Assembly (NCBI GenBank): GCA_964017045.1
Contig: OZ024808.1
Coordinates: forward strand, 12,058,284-12,122,283
Direction: 5' to 3'
From: Omphiscola glabra
Taxonomy: Eukaryota; Mollusca; Gastropoda; Lymnaeidae
Length of the DNA: 64,000 bases
The notes under the pieces were generated by a model, which saw nothing but the letters and a program-made list of their open reading frames with translations, was not told the origin of the DNA and did no database searches. The position numbers and the translations under genes were made by a program. Of this stretch, positions 23,491 through 34,918 are shown in pieces. Each line of letters starts with the position of its first letter. The first letter of the stretch is position 1.

Positions 23491-23856
23491 CTTGAAAAGG
23501 GGACACCCGAAGGTGGGCCTGACAACCACGACCTTGTTGTTAACAAACATAGACAAAAAGATGTCAATGACGAAAGTATCACCATTCACGTCGTGATGTC
23601 TACATTCTAAATTGTTCGCGTTGTTTCCATGTTTGTCTCCATATTTTAACCCAAGAAGTTAAATATGTTTTTATATATGTTTCGAGCAATACACGTGATA
23701 GAATTTTTATGAACATCAAATTAATAGCAAGAATCCACACGGTATAAACCGAATTCACGATTTTACAAAGCTGCATCATATTTATCTTGTTTGGGTTTTT
23801 TTGTGCACCTTCTCCACAAGCTTTCTTTCCGTGTTTCTGAGCTTTTGTGTTCGTTA
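23491..23856. other. unique spacer, nothing recognised
   Basis: Single-copy AT-rich DNA. No supported feature. Confidence 0.4.
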
Positions 23857-24852
23857 CGGCTAGGGTTAGGGTTAGGGCTAGGGTTAGGGATAGGGTTATG
23901 GTTATGGCTAGAATTAGAGTTAGGGTTAGGGCTAGAGTTAGGGCTAGGGTAATGGCTAGGTTTAGGGCTAGGGTTAGGGTTAAGGCTAGGGTTAGGTTGA
24001 GGGCTAGGGTTAGGTCTAGGGTTAGGGTAAGTGTTAGGGTTTTGGCAAGGGTTAGGGCTAGGGTTAAGGTTAGGGCGAGGGTTAGGGCTAGGGCTGGGGT
24101 TAGGGTTAGGTTAAGGGTTATTGAAAGGATTAGGGTAAGGGTTATTGCTAGGGTTAGAGTTAGGGTTTTGGCTAAATTTAAGGTTAGGGTTATGGTTAGG
24201 GCTTCTGAGCTTTTGTTGTCGTTAGGGCTAGGGTTATGGTTAGGGTTATGGTTAGGGCTAGGGTTATGGCTAGAATTAGGCTAGGGTTAGCCATATGGTA
24301 AGGGTTAGGGTAAGGGTTAGGGCTAAGGTTAGGGTTAATATTAGGTTTAGGTCTAAAGTTAGGGCTAGGGTTATGGTTAGGGTTATGGTTAGGGCTAGGG
24401 TTATGGCTAGAATTAGGCTAGGGTTAGCCTTATGGTAAGGGCTAGGGTAAGGGTTAGGGCTAAGGTTAGGGTTAATATTAGGGTTAGGTCTAAAGTTAGG
24501 GTTATGGCTAGGTTGAAGGCTATGGTTAGGGTTTTGGTTAGGGCTACGTTTAGGGTTAGGTTTAGGGCTAGGGTTAGGGCGAGGGTTAGGGCTAGGGTTT
24601 ACGCTGGGGTTAGGGTTCGGGCTAAAGTTAGGGTTAGGGTTAGTTCTAGGGTTAGAGTAAGGGTTAGGGCTAGATTAAGGCTAGGGTTAGAGCTAGGGCT
24701 AATGTTACGGTTAGGGCTAAGGCTAGGGTTAGGGCGAGGATTAGGGTTAGGGTTAGTGCTAACCCTAGCCCTAATCCTAACCCTAGCCCTAACCCTTACA
24801 CTAGTCCTATCCCTAACCTAAGCCCTATCCCTAACCCTAGCCCTAACTCTAA
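23857..24852. repeat. telomere-like degenerate TTAGGG array, head-to-head
   Basis: About 900 bp of mixed GTTAGG, GCTAGG and TTATGG hexamers on the plus strand (23857 to about 24756), then an abrupt switch to CCCTAA/CCCTAG hexamers (about 24759-24852). The junction reads GGGTTAGTGCTAACCC. TTAGGG is the usual molluscan and vertebrate telomere hexamer, but about half the units carry C in place of the first T, so this is a diverged interstitial array and not a functional end. A 160-bp segment is duplicated inside (about 24210-24330 resembles 24360-24480). Confidence 0.93.
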
Positions 24853-25295
24853 TTAGAGTATCAACACACTATATACTCTGTTCAATCTTCTCATGCAAAT
24901 TTCATGATTCAACTTCCATTTATGCAACTCACTCCCTTGTTTCACTCTCTTCTCATTGGCAAGTTTCCTCTCAAGTCCTGATACTCTGTATATTATGTAA
25001 GTATTAACTACCATATTACTTATGTCCCAATACGCTGTATAATATGTAAATGTAAGTAATAACAACCGTATTTATCTTCCATATTTTCACATAAGTGACA
25101 GATAAGATAAACATATATTATGTAAAGTAACTTTATAATTATATGAATGTTTTTTGTTGTTGTTGTTGTACTGATGAAGGTATTTTCAGAAACGTTCAAA
25201 GGTAGATTTTGTCTAAGCGTAATTAAATACAACATCTTTGTCGTATTGACTTCAACTCTTAGCGCGTCAGTGGACAACAAATACAACACGGCCCC
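24853..25295. other. AT-rich unique spacer, nothing recognised
   Basis: No supported feature. Confidence 0.4.
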
Positions 25296-25407
25296 TAGAT
25301 GTTTAGTTTTACGCCTATCTAGCGATGTTAAGTTGTAAGCCTATCTAGCGATGTTAAGTGGTAAGCCTTTCTAGCGATGTTAAGTTGTAAGCCTATCTAG
25401 CGATGTT
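25296..25407. repeat. 26-bp tandem repeat, about 4 copies
   Basis: The unit begins AGCGATGTTAAGTTGTAAGC and ends CTATCT. Confidence 0.88.
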
Positions 25408-25477
25408 ATATCCCCGTCTATTCCAGCTTTCAACAACTTCACTTATTGTTTTGAATAGAACTTTCACCAAATCACAG

Positions 25478-25582
25478 CTACTCTACACACACAACTGCTC
25501 TACACAAACAACTGCTCTACACACACAACTGCTCTATACACACAACTGCTCTATTCACACATCTGCTCTACACACACACAGC
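25478..25582. repeat. 17-bp tandem repeat, about 6 copies
   Basis: The unit is CTCTACACACACAACTG with small substitutions. Confidence 0.88.
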
Positions 25583-25794
25583 ATCAATATGTATATTCTT
25601 TCACTTCCTGTAACCCTACTTCCGGCAACGAAAAGGAAATCTCTAAAGTTTTTTTTACTGTGATCCGTTACTTGTCATACTTTTTGTCTTGTTTTCTGAT
25701 GGAGGCTCTAAGCCGAAACGTCAAAATCTTTTGTCCTGTCTATGAATTCAAGTTTAGCATACCGTGTCCTTGAACCAAGCAGTATCTCTGTAGT

Positions 25795-25946
25795 CAGAGG
25801 CGTAACAGCGGCTTGGCATTGGGGCAGGTGTCAAGGGCGCCTGCCTGCGCCAGTTCCAAAGGGCGCCGATAAATCTCTAATTTTTAAAATTTTATTATTT
25901 AAAAAATAAATTAGCCAAGGGCGCCAAAAACACAGTTACGCCTCTG
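25795..25946. mobile_element. 152-bp hAT-type MITE
   Basis: The termini are CAGAGGCGTAACAGCG and, on the opposite strand, CAGAGGCGTAACTGTG. The flanking duplication is TCTGTAGT (25787-25794) and TCCGTAGT (25947-25954), 7 of 8 matching. AGGGCGCC motifs recur near both ends. There is no coding capacity. Confidence 0.85.
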
Positions 25947-25954
25947 TCCGTAGT

Positions 25955-26461
25955 GTCTCGCGAAATAGACATGTATCAGCACTTGAACGCTATTTTAAAA
26001 TTAGTGTATTCCATAAATAAAACAGATACGTTGTGATTGATATTGTATTTACAGACATCCTCCATTTGGAGTCAATAGGTTTTGTCATCGCTAAGACCGG
26101 AAAGCGTCACATCACATGACGTAATGTTTCTATTTTGTAGACAATGTCTTCGTAAAACATAGCCTCAAACAATGTTTTTCCGTATATATATTTAGCAGTA
26201 ACAATTTGTTTTTTAAAATCTTTCGTAAAATAAAGTTGTAAACACGTTTTCGTCTACAGGTTAAGACCTACTACGCTGGTTCACATTAACTTTAGAAGTC
26301 CCGAACGGCTGTTGAGAGATTGGCCAAACGGAATACCAGGATGTGTTATTTATATCTTGATGAGATTGACCAGAGTGCACGCCCAGATGTTCTATTAATA
26401 GATTTCCGCCATTAAATTACAAACCCTATTTTTTTTTTTAAGTTGTTACAATACAATGATA
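25955..26461. other. unique spacer, nothing recognised
   Basis: No supported feature. Confidence 0.4.
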
Positions 26462-26469
26462 TATCCATG

Positions 26470-26654
26470 CAGGGCCGGTCTTAGGCCATTGCAACCGATG
26501 CGGCAGCAATGGGCCCCGCACTTTCATAGGCCCCGCGTGAATTTATTTTCAATTACAAAATCTTAATTTTCACTTATTATCCTTATCCCTACCCAGACTG
26601 GGCCCCGCGCAATCCGTTTCTCATAGGGCCCCGCAACTAGTAGGGCCGGCCCTG
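26470..26654. mobile_element. 185-bp hAT-type MITE with CAGGGCCGG ends
   Basis: A perfect 8-bp target duplication TATCCATG (26462-26469 and 26655-26662) brackets the element. The termini are CAGGGCCGGTC and, inverted, CAGGGCCGGCC. GGGCCCCGC motifs occur at both ends of an AT-rich centre. The flawless duplication indicates a relatively recent insertion. Confidence 0.92.
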
Positions 26655-26662
26655 TATCCATG

Positions 26663-27539
26663 GTCGGCCCCATCAAAGGGAATGGATATTGGTGACTCTG
26701 ACCGTAAATACGAACCTTCTAAAAATATGTGTTAAAACTTACGCTTGTTGTAAACCCCCACTACGGTGCCGCCCTAGCATCGAACCCTATCAGCTCGCTG
26801 AACATTTAATTAGCGAGACGTCCGATTATCCGGTCGCAGGAGAAATGACCCCGGTTTTGAAAAACATGATTTTAACCGGGTTCAAAATCACGTGTCGCGT
26901 GGCTTGTTAGCTGAGTTCTTGTGTTTGACCAGTGGCAAACATTTGTCCCAACACGTGACTTCCTCACTCACTCGCCCTTTCACCCCCCCCCCCCCATTTC
27001 CCCTTTTTCGAGTTTTGCCGGTTGGAACATGTCCTTGCGCCGTTTTTTGTAATATTTTAATGTTATCTATAGAAGCCTATCACTTTAAATGTCAAGTACG
27101 TAGCTAACTTTAGCTACCTTTAAATGAAACCCTGACTTAAACTATGTTTCTTCCATCGTTTCTTCGAAGTGATTCTCAAACTGGTTCCATAACACGCGGT
27201 CTACATACACTTACTACACATATTAGTATGACAATACATTGCTCGAATAAATGTATACGAAACGAGCAAGAAGAAAATGGCCGCCAGCAGCGACCACTCT
27301 GAACGTTAGTGAATGTTGGTTTTGTGGACGCGCACTGAAAGAAACCGTGCGAAAAGTCAGGAAAGTAGACGAAAAAAAAAAACATTCCTTGGCGTAAGCT
27401 TAGCGTAAGCTTAGCGTATCAACTTTAGTCGTCCTTTGTGTGTTGACACGATGTGTTGATTTTTTTTTTTTAAAGTTTATGTGTAAAATAAAATATAGTG
27501 TTAAAAGTTTTACTCCCGAGAAAAAATGTGATTTGGGCT
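26663..27539. other. unique spacer, nothing recognised
   Basis: Contains a C-run at about 26984-26996 and several short open frames with no recognisable family or splice support. Confidence 0.4.
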
Positions 27540-27843
27540 TTTATCATGACTTTGTATCTTTTAGTTGGTAGTTTATCATGAATTTGTATCTTTTAGTTGG
27601 TAGTTTATCATGAATTTGTATCTTTTAGTTGGTAGTTTATCATGAATTTGTATCTTTTAGTTGGTAGTTTATCATGAATTTGTATCTTTTAGTTGGTAGT
27701 TTATCATGAATTTGTATCTTTTAGTTGGTAGTTTATCATGAATTTGTATCTTTTAGTAGGTACTTTATCATGAATTTGTATCTTTTAGTTGGTAGTTTAT
27801 CATGAATTTGTATCTTTTAGTTGGTAGCCTATCATGAATTTGT
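27540..27843. repeat. 32-bp minisatellite, 9-10 copies
   Basis: The unit begins TTATCATGAATTTGTATCTT and ends TTAGTTGGTAGT. Almost homogeneous; the edge copies carry the few substitutions. Confidence 0.95.
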
Positions 27844-28109
27844 ATCCTTCACCAGTAATATAGCTTTACGTTAGTGTTCTCCTTTTAACAAAAATAGAAA
27901 TGAATGCAACATTCTTCATATCTCTCTCCCCTTCTCTTCTACATCATTGCTACCAAAAGTCCTCACCCTGCACATCATCCTGCACATCATCATGCAAAGC
28001 TTCTTTTTCCTTCTTTTCTTCTTTATTTTACAAAATTATTTTCTTTTATCTTTTATCTTCTTTTGTATAATTCTTTGTGTAAATGACAGTGCTGCACGGG
28101 CAACGTACG

Positions 28110-29133
28110 TCTTATGAAAGTGACAAAAATGAGTCAACACCGGCCCATATTCTATGAAAGTGACAAATCTAAATCAACACCGGTCCATATTCTACAAAAC
28201 TGAGTCAACACTGGTCTATATTCTAGTGACAAAACTGAATCAACACCGGTCCATATTCTACAAAAGTGACACAACTGAATCAACACCGGTCCATATTCTA
28301 CAAAAGTGACACAACTGAATCAACACCGGTCCATATTCTAGTGACAAAACTGAATCAACACCGGTCCATATTCTACAAAAGTGACAAAACTGAGTCAACA
28401 GCGGTCCATATTCTAGTGACAAAACTGAATCAACACCGGTCCATATTCTAGTGACAAAACTGAATCAACACCGGTCCATATTCTAGTGACAAAACTGAAT
28501 CAACACCGGTCGATATTCTACAAAAGTGACAAAACTGAGTCAACAGCGGTCCATATTCTAGTGACAAAACTGAATCAACACCGGTCCATATTCTAGTGAC
28601 AAAACTGAATCAACACCGGTCGATATTCTACAAAAGTGACAAAACTGAATCAACACCGGTCCATATTCTAGTGACAAAACTGAATCAACACCGGTCCATA
28701 TTCTAGTGACAAAACTGAATCAACACCGGTCCATATTCTAGTGACAAAACTGAATCAACAGCGGTCCATATTCTAGTGACACAACTGAATCAACAGCGGT
28801 CCATATTCTAGTGACAAAACTGAATCAACACCGGTCCATATTCTAGTGACAAAACTGAATCAACACCGGTCCATATTCTAGTGACAAAACTGAATCAACA
28901 CCGGTCGATATTCTACAAAAGTGACAAAACTGAGTCAACAGCGGTCCATATTCTAGTGACAAAACTGAATCAACACCGGTCCATATTCTAGTGACAAAAC
29001 TGAATCAACACCGGTCGATATTCTACAAAAGTGACAAAACTGAATCAACACCGGTCCATATTCTAGTGACAAAACTGAATCAACACCGGTCGATATTCTA
29101 CAAAAGTGACAAAACTGAGTCAACACCCGGTCC
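28110..29133. repeat. 35/40-bp minisatellite, about 27 copies
   Basis: The unit begins GTGACAAAACTGAATCAACA and continues CCGGTCCATATTCTA. Some units carry an extra CAAAA. In the right part, units reading GGTCGATATT are consistently followed by the CAAAA-extended form, so variants are linked into a higher-order pattern. Confidence 0.95.
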
Positions 29134-30280
29134 ATGTATACTACACATGACAGAAGATTACTCCGCGTGGATGAAGTACCCGCCCCAACCCCGGCTTTGT
29201 TTCAAGGCAACGGCCAGACCTTGCTGTGGGCCGCGCTCTCAGACCTGAGCCCTTTGGTTATTTACACGACACGCGCGCTGCACGTGAGCACAAACAGAGA
29301 GGGAAACGTTGACACGAGGCCAGGGATTAAATTCTCGGTTGTCTGCCCCTTGTTTTCCTCGGGCTGGTGTCACTCCAGAAACCGGATATTGCTTGCGACA
29401 CGATGGCCCTTCGACAGTTTCCGCCAAACTTCGTGGAAGCGTCTTGGAGGAATCGTGCATGGCCCCAACTCCTTATGACGTCGGTCTTACATTGCCGTGC
29501 ATTCGTCTTAAGGTGCCCGGCAGCGGTTCTCGGAGCGACTCAAAATTGGTACCCCGGTACATCATACTTAGCCTGACTCAGACTGATACATATCTTCTTT
29601 GGTTCCATAATGGACATGATCTAACGGGTATTGGTCTGCCTGTAATACTCAGAAGACCCATATTTTTAGTCACCATAAAGGGCCTGACCTTTACTTTCAC
29701 GAAAATTAAATTATTATTGGTCTCACGTAGTATTCTCTTCTCTGACAATTAAAGTGATTGCCAGTCTGCGAACTTTACTTAACTTCGAGGTCCAACTATA
29801 TCGGATGTCTTTTCAGTGAAATAATTTACGCTTGAAATTAGTAGGGTCTTTATTTTGACCTCATTAAAAATTATCTTTTGTGCGGGAAAGGGAACAGAAA
29901 AGGGAGGATATAATAAGGACAGCCTCGATATGGCTCGACCCAAGTTGTCAAGTATGGCCGGGTAGTTTGTCCCCTTCTCACCCCCCCCCTCTCCAGTTCC
30001 ATACCTCCGGGAGGGCAAACACGGATTTGTCAACCTTTGACTCGGGGCGAAATGCCGGTCAGCTGAAGAGCTCTTCGAGATGGCGTCATGAAATCTCGCC
30101 CGCGAGAACGCGTCTCGCTCTCGCCCCGCGCTGACAACGGGACGCGTGAAGAGCACCCGAACTGCACGAAGAGTGAGCGAGGGGTCTGCCTGATATTCAA
30201 TCACAGACGACGGTTTGTTGCAATTAGTTGGCCGGATCTTGTCTCGAGTTTGATTTTTGACCCGTGCCATCTTCTTTTTC
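29134..30280. other. GC- and CpG-richer unique region with unassigned open frames
   Basis: This stretch is visibly richer in GC and CpG than its surroundings, for example around 29200-29300 and 30080-30160. Open frames of 114-163 codons occur on both strands (29309-29752 plus; 29779-30270 minus). None has a recognised domain, a clear initiation context or exon-type splice sites. It could be an unmethylated promoter-type island, an unrecognised transposon interior or an RNA gene. I cannot choose between these. Confidence 0.4.
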
Positions 30281-32157
30281 TGAATGACTTAATTGTTGTC
30301 GTGTTTTGTTCCTTTATCTCAAAGATTCAATCAAAGCTTCCACATTTTTTTTTATATTGTAAAAAAAAAAAATAAAAAAAATGGATTCTGGAGTTTTGGG
30401 CAGTATTGCGAGAATGAATGTCTTTCCCTTATTTGCCTCTGTTGTATACATGTATCATTGAGACCCAAAATGCCCCAACCCCCAACATAAAATTTAAAAA
30501 ATAAATCCGCCGAGAAAAACTTGTACAACAAAAAACAAAACAAAAAAAAATATTTTAAATTTAAAAAAAACAGCTAAACTTTCATTTTGATAACAGTTTT
30601 AAAAAGAATAGTAACTGGTGCCTTCAACCGAGTACAATTGGCGGAACCAATGAAATATCGCCACGCTCGATATATTAAATGACGCATATACATAAGAGGC
30701 TAATCTTGTTATTGTTACAGGCTTATAGTATTCGATTTTAAGTGTGGTATCGTTTGAAAAATTGGCCGCTCCTCATCATAAACCGAAGTCCTTCCTTGTT
30801 GTTGTTCGCATATTTTGATATTTAAATTATTATTCTTTATGTATTTTTGGCAAAGTCACAAGTTTAAAGACGTTTTATAACACGGTATTGCCAATTAAAC
30901 TTACATGTATATCAATATTAATGTCATTTTATTATAGCACTTGCTAAGCATCAAACATGTTTTTTAAAAGCTTTTAAAGTAGGCTAGCGTGTTATTTATA
31001 AATTGCATGATCGCATGATGATGATAAAAGAAAACATAGTTATTGGCATGCTTTTCAACGTACTTGATGCTATAAATGTTGAGATAAAATGAAAAACTTT
31101 AAGAAATTGATTTAAAAAAAAACAAAAAAAAACAAAAATTACGAATTTTACGGGCGCACTCCAACAAGTGCACGTTTCATCATTTGTTGTTACAGAAAAT
31201 ACAAACGCTTTGGATGTCAATGTGCTACTTGTGTGGCACAGTTCACTGAACAGATACAAACTTTAAATACTTAGTCTATATCTCCTATATATATGACGCT
31301 TCTAGTATGACTCGTGGACGGCGTCCTAATTTACTGCTTCCATTTCCGGCTCAATAATGAGTTCAATAGCGCGCAAAATATAATTCCCGATAACTACGCT
31401 AAATGATTTTTTTTTTTAAAAATAACGCAACTGCGTTTGGCGCGTAATATTTTCTTTTCGGAAAATGAAATCGTCTCAATTTAAATATGGTGTAAAAAAT
31501 ATGTTTAAAAGTGGTTGGGACATTAGAATATTTAATATAGTTCATGGGCGTGAAATAAAAAGTGTGCAGTGACGTATCATGTGGAAGGGGTGTAGCAAAA
31601 ATTGGGATTCTTAAATGTGCGTTACTTGATTTCATGTTTTGTCAAGTGGGGAAGAGGAGTGGGGGGGCTATACTTTTGGAAAAACAAATTAATTTTTTTT
31701 TAATCGTCAATGTAAAGCAAAATGTATGAATGTTATAGAAAAATTTGTTAAAGTAGATCAAAGAGGTAATTAGTAATTTTTCTAAAGAAAGTCTTGGCAG
31801 TTTAAAATTCCAAAAAAAAAAACTTTCATTCGACTGAATTTTGAGAAATGTATACTTTATATTTTATACGATTTCCCTCAGATAAAGTCACACATTAAAT
31901 AGATGATGTCTTTTATAAATATCTCTTGTAAAAAAAAAAAAAAAAGGACACGTTTTATAAACACATTGAAGTGTGTAAACCTTTTTTTACATATTATTTG
32001 ACTGGTAAAGCCTGGAAATATTTAGAATAGTTAATTCTTCCAAGTAGGCTGTTATGTTCTTGTGAATTTACATTAAGCAGTTTACCCCAAAAATATTTAA
32101 AATTGAAAAACCACATAACTATTTAGTAATTAATATTTTTTTTAAAAAGCATTTTTA
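30281..32157. other. AT-rich unique region, nothing recognised
   Basis: Long A/T-rich stretch with homopolymers and no supported gene or element. Confidence 0.45.
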
Positions 32158-32436
32158 AATGACAGCCAAGGGACAAGCAGAGCTGTCCGTCGTATGACAG
32201 CCAAGGGTCAAGCAGAGCTGTCCGTCGTATGACAGCCAAGGGTCAAGCAGAGCTGTCCGTCGTATGACAGCCAAGGGTCAAGCAGAGGTGTCCGTCGTAT
32301 GACAGCCAAGGGTCAAGCAGAGCTGTCCGTCGTATGACAGCCAAGGGTCAAGCAGAGCTGCCCGTCGTATGACAGCCAAGGGTCAAGCAGAGGTGTCCGT
32401 CGGATGACAGCCAAGGGTCAAGGAGAGCTGTCCTTC
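32158..32436. repeat. 35-bp minisatellite, 8 copies
   Basis: The unit begins GACAGCCAAGGGTCAAGCAG and ends CTGTCCGTCGTAT. Two copies read GAGGTGTCC, spaced three units apart. Confidence 0.95.
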
Positions 32437-32915
32437 GCTTCAATTTTCGAGGCCCCAGTCAGTGTACGGTCTTGCCCTCCCTCCCCTCCACGCATTCAGA
32501 GTTGATCATTAAAAATGTGTCCACATCGCAAATGTGAGCCCCTTTAATATCCAAGGCCTCCTGCGGCCCCAGGGTTTACAGGGCCCAAATGACGGCGTCT
32601 GAGGTCAAGTAACTAAGACTTTATATCAAATACGAGTTCAAACCACTAAAAAGTTAAAATGCGTTACGCAAATAAATTCTGCGCAGACGTGAGTTTAGAT
32701 TTTCAAACAATAATCAAAATTAAACATATTTAAGTTTCGTCTACATTCAGTTCGAATCCTGTGACTGCATGAGTGCTACAAAGAGTGCTACATTGAGTGC
32801 TACATTGAGCGCTACATTCAGTGCTACATAGAGGGATCATCTACACTGACTTCGTGTCTTACAAGTGCTGTCGTTCTTTACCTTCGCTCAACCAGATAAA
32901 TCATCCGTACCTTCA

Positions 32916-33615
32916 ATTACCCCACCGTACCTCCCATTACCTCACCGTACCTCCCATTACGCACCGTACCTCCCATTTACTTACCGTACCTCCCATTACG
33001 TACCGTACCTCCCATTACGCACCGTACCCCCCATTACCTCACCGTACCTCCCATTACCTCACCGTACCTCCCATTACACACCGTACCTCCCATTAGCTCA
33101 CCGTATCTCCCATTACAGCACCGTACCTCCCATTACCTCGCCGTACCTCCCATTACCGCACCGTACCTCCCATTACCTCACCGTACCTCCAATTATTCAC
33201 TGTACCTCCCATTACCACCGTACCTCCCATTACCCACCGTATGCCCCATTACCCACGTACCTCCCTACCTCACCCTACCACACTACCTCACCTACTCAGC
33301 TACACACCCTACCTTACCTACCCACCCTACATCACCTTCCGACCTATCTCAGCCCACCTCACGTAGCTTACGCTACCTCACCCTCCCACCTTACCTGATG
33401 TACCCACCCTATCTCAGCCTACCTGACCTTAATAGTGCTACATCATACCCACACTACCTCACCTACCCACCATTACTCACCGACCCATATTAACCACCCT
33501 ATCTCACCCGCCCACATTACCCTCCCTACATCACCTACGCACCATACCTCACCTATACCACCCTATCTCAGCCTAAATAACGCTACCTAACCATATCTCA
33601 ACTTATCTCACCCTA
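32916..33615. repeat. 18-20-bp CACCGTACCTCCCATTAC repeat decaying rightward
   Basis: Nearly regular units CCGTACCTCCCATTAC plus a 2-4-bp linker run to about 33250. After that only degenerate CACC/CTACCTCACC motifs continue to about 33615. The plus-strand SHYLTVPP frames are by-products. Confidence 0.88.
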
Positions 33616-33679
33616 CCTCAGGTAAAGCCTGTGTGTGGATTTTTATTTCATTTTTGACATAAATTTCTTTTCCTTCCCA

Positions 33680-34104
33680 TGGAGCTACAGCCCATGTAGG
33701 GCTTTGGCCTCCCTCACCACTTCCTTCCACTCAGACCATCCTTCCATCCCCCGTGGAGCTACAGCCCATGTAGGGCTTTGGCCTTCCTCACCACTTCCTT
33801 CCACTCGGACCATCCTTCCCACCCCGTGGAGCTACAGCCCATGTAGGGCTTTGGCCTCCCTCACCACTTCCTTCCACTCAGACCTTCCATCCATCCCCCG
33901 TGGAGCTACAGCCCATGTAGGGCTTTGGCCTTCCTCACCACTTCCTTCCACTCAGACCATCCTTCCATCCCCCGTGGAGCTACAGCCCATGTAGGGCTTT
34001 GGCCTTCCTCACCACTTCCTTCCACTCGGACCATCCTTCCCACCCCGTGGAGCTACAGCCCATGTAGGGCTTTGGCCTCCCTCACCACTTCCTTCCACTC
34101 AGAC
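33680..34104. repeat. 74-bp minisatellite derived from a LINE ORF2 tail, 6 copies
   Basis: The unit begins GGAGCTACAGCCCATGTAGG. On the minus strand each unit encodes SEWKEVVREAKALHGL and a stop, the typical last residues of a LINE ORF2. It directly continues the decayed ORF2 at 34053-34410, so the array arose by tandem amplification of the LINE's end. Two unit types (CATCCTTCCCACCCC and CATCCTTCCATCCCCC spacers) alternate. Confidence 0.88.
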
Positions 34105-34410
34105 TTACCTATTTATTTATTTTGTGTTGCTTTTCCATGCCTGGATTCCCAGCCGCTATTGATCACTTTCCACATCATCCATCCATCTAAGCCTAGGTCT
34201 GCCTTTGAGCCGTTTTCCTCTGGGGTTTCGGTGGTGCACCCTCTTCACTCCTCTGTCATTTTGGCATTCTTTCTAAGTGTCCCCGCTCAGCTTATTCTGC
34301 CCTTTTTATTTCTGCTACTAGCGTGGGATCCTGATATAGACCATTCCTGGTTGGTTCGTATTCTCCATTCATATTCATCCTTGGTTGTTCCGTATAACAT
34401 AAATCAATTC
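34053..34410 (-). pseudogene. decayed LINE ORF2 C-terminal region
   Basis: Read on the minus strand, pieces in shifting frames spell EWRIRTNQE, LVAEIKRAE, GHLERMPK, RNPRGKRLKGRPRLRWMDDV and finally the SEWKEVVREAKALHGL stop. This is the canonical order of the C-terminal part of ORF2 in a LINE branch distinct from the one at 3005. There are several frameshifts and in-frame stops (for example after VESDQ), so it is dead. The reverse-transcriptase core is missing; what lies above 34410 is unrecognised plus a C homopolymer at about 34434-34455. Confidence 0.82.
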
Positions 34411-34751
34411 GAAGTCGCTAACAACACTACCCACCCCCCCCCCCCCCCCCCCCCCATCACCACCGTGTTTCCCACCGTGTCAACCACTGATATTAGTTGC
34501 AGCAATCCCCATTCATTTTCTCCTCTTACCGCCGAAGAACCTGCTGGGAGAAGGGAAACAATTCGTGTTTAATCCTTTTCTTGTAACTTTATTGAATTGT
34601 TCCCTCCCTTGTGGTACACCCCTAATAACTTATTCTGTGAAGTTATAATCAGCGCCTCTACCGGTCGATAATTTTATTATGGGGTGCCACAGGTCAGCAA
34701 TTATAATAGTGTGGCTATTTTAAAAAACAGGTTGCCCACATTGGTCTAGGA

Positions 34752-34910
34752 CAGCGGTTCTCAACCTGTGGGTCGCGACCCCTTTGGGGGTCGAATGAAC
34801 ATCGGAAAAAACATATACTCAACAGTTATGAAGTAGAAACGAAAATAATTTGAAGGTTGGGGGTCGCCACAACATGAGGGTCGCGGCATTAGGAAGGTTG
34901 AGAGCCACTG
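34752..34910. mobile_element. SPIN-like non-autonomous hAT element, copy 3
   Basis: This 159-bp element has a perfect 8-bp target duplication GTCTAGGA (34744-34751 and 34911-34918). The left end is CAGCGGTTCTCAACCTGTGG and the right end reads GGTTGAGAGCCACTG. It contains GGGTCGCGACCCCTTTGGGG, ACAGTTATGAAGTAGAAACG and GGGTCGCCACAACATGAGGG. Relative to copy 2 it has small internal deletions, including the segment after ACATGAGG. It is the closest of the three to my recollection of the SPIN ends. Confidence 0.92.
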
Positions 34911-34918
34911 GTCTAGGA

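Noticed and set aside
23847..24821. Arginine/valine-rich 129-145-codon frames
   Set aside because: They are translations of TTAGGG-like repeats.
23857..24852. Functional chromosome end
   Set aside because: Internal position, degenerate hexamers and inverted polarity rule out an active telomere.
26760..26800. tRNA or tRNA-derived SINE (B-box-like GGGTTCGATGCT on the minus strand)
   Set aside because: No matching A box and no cloverleaf could be drawn. The same applies to GGTTCGATTTC at about 931 and GTTCGAATCCT near 32751.
28110..29133. CRISPR-like repeat-spacer array
   Set aside because: There is no unique spacer between units; it is an ordinary minisatellite with two unit lengths.
29779..30270. 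163-codon minus-strand frame
   Set aside because: No domain, no start context and overlapping frames on the other strand. Treated as unassigned.
31568..31680. Possible MITE start (CAGTGACGTATCATGTGG)
   Set aside because: No matching inverted end or target duplication was found.
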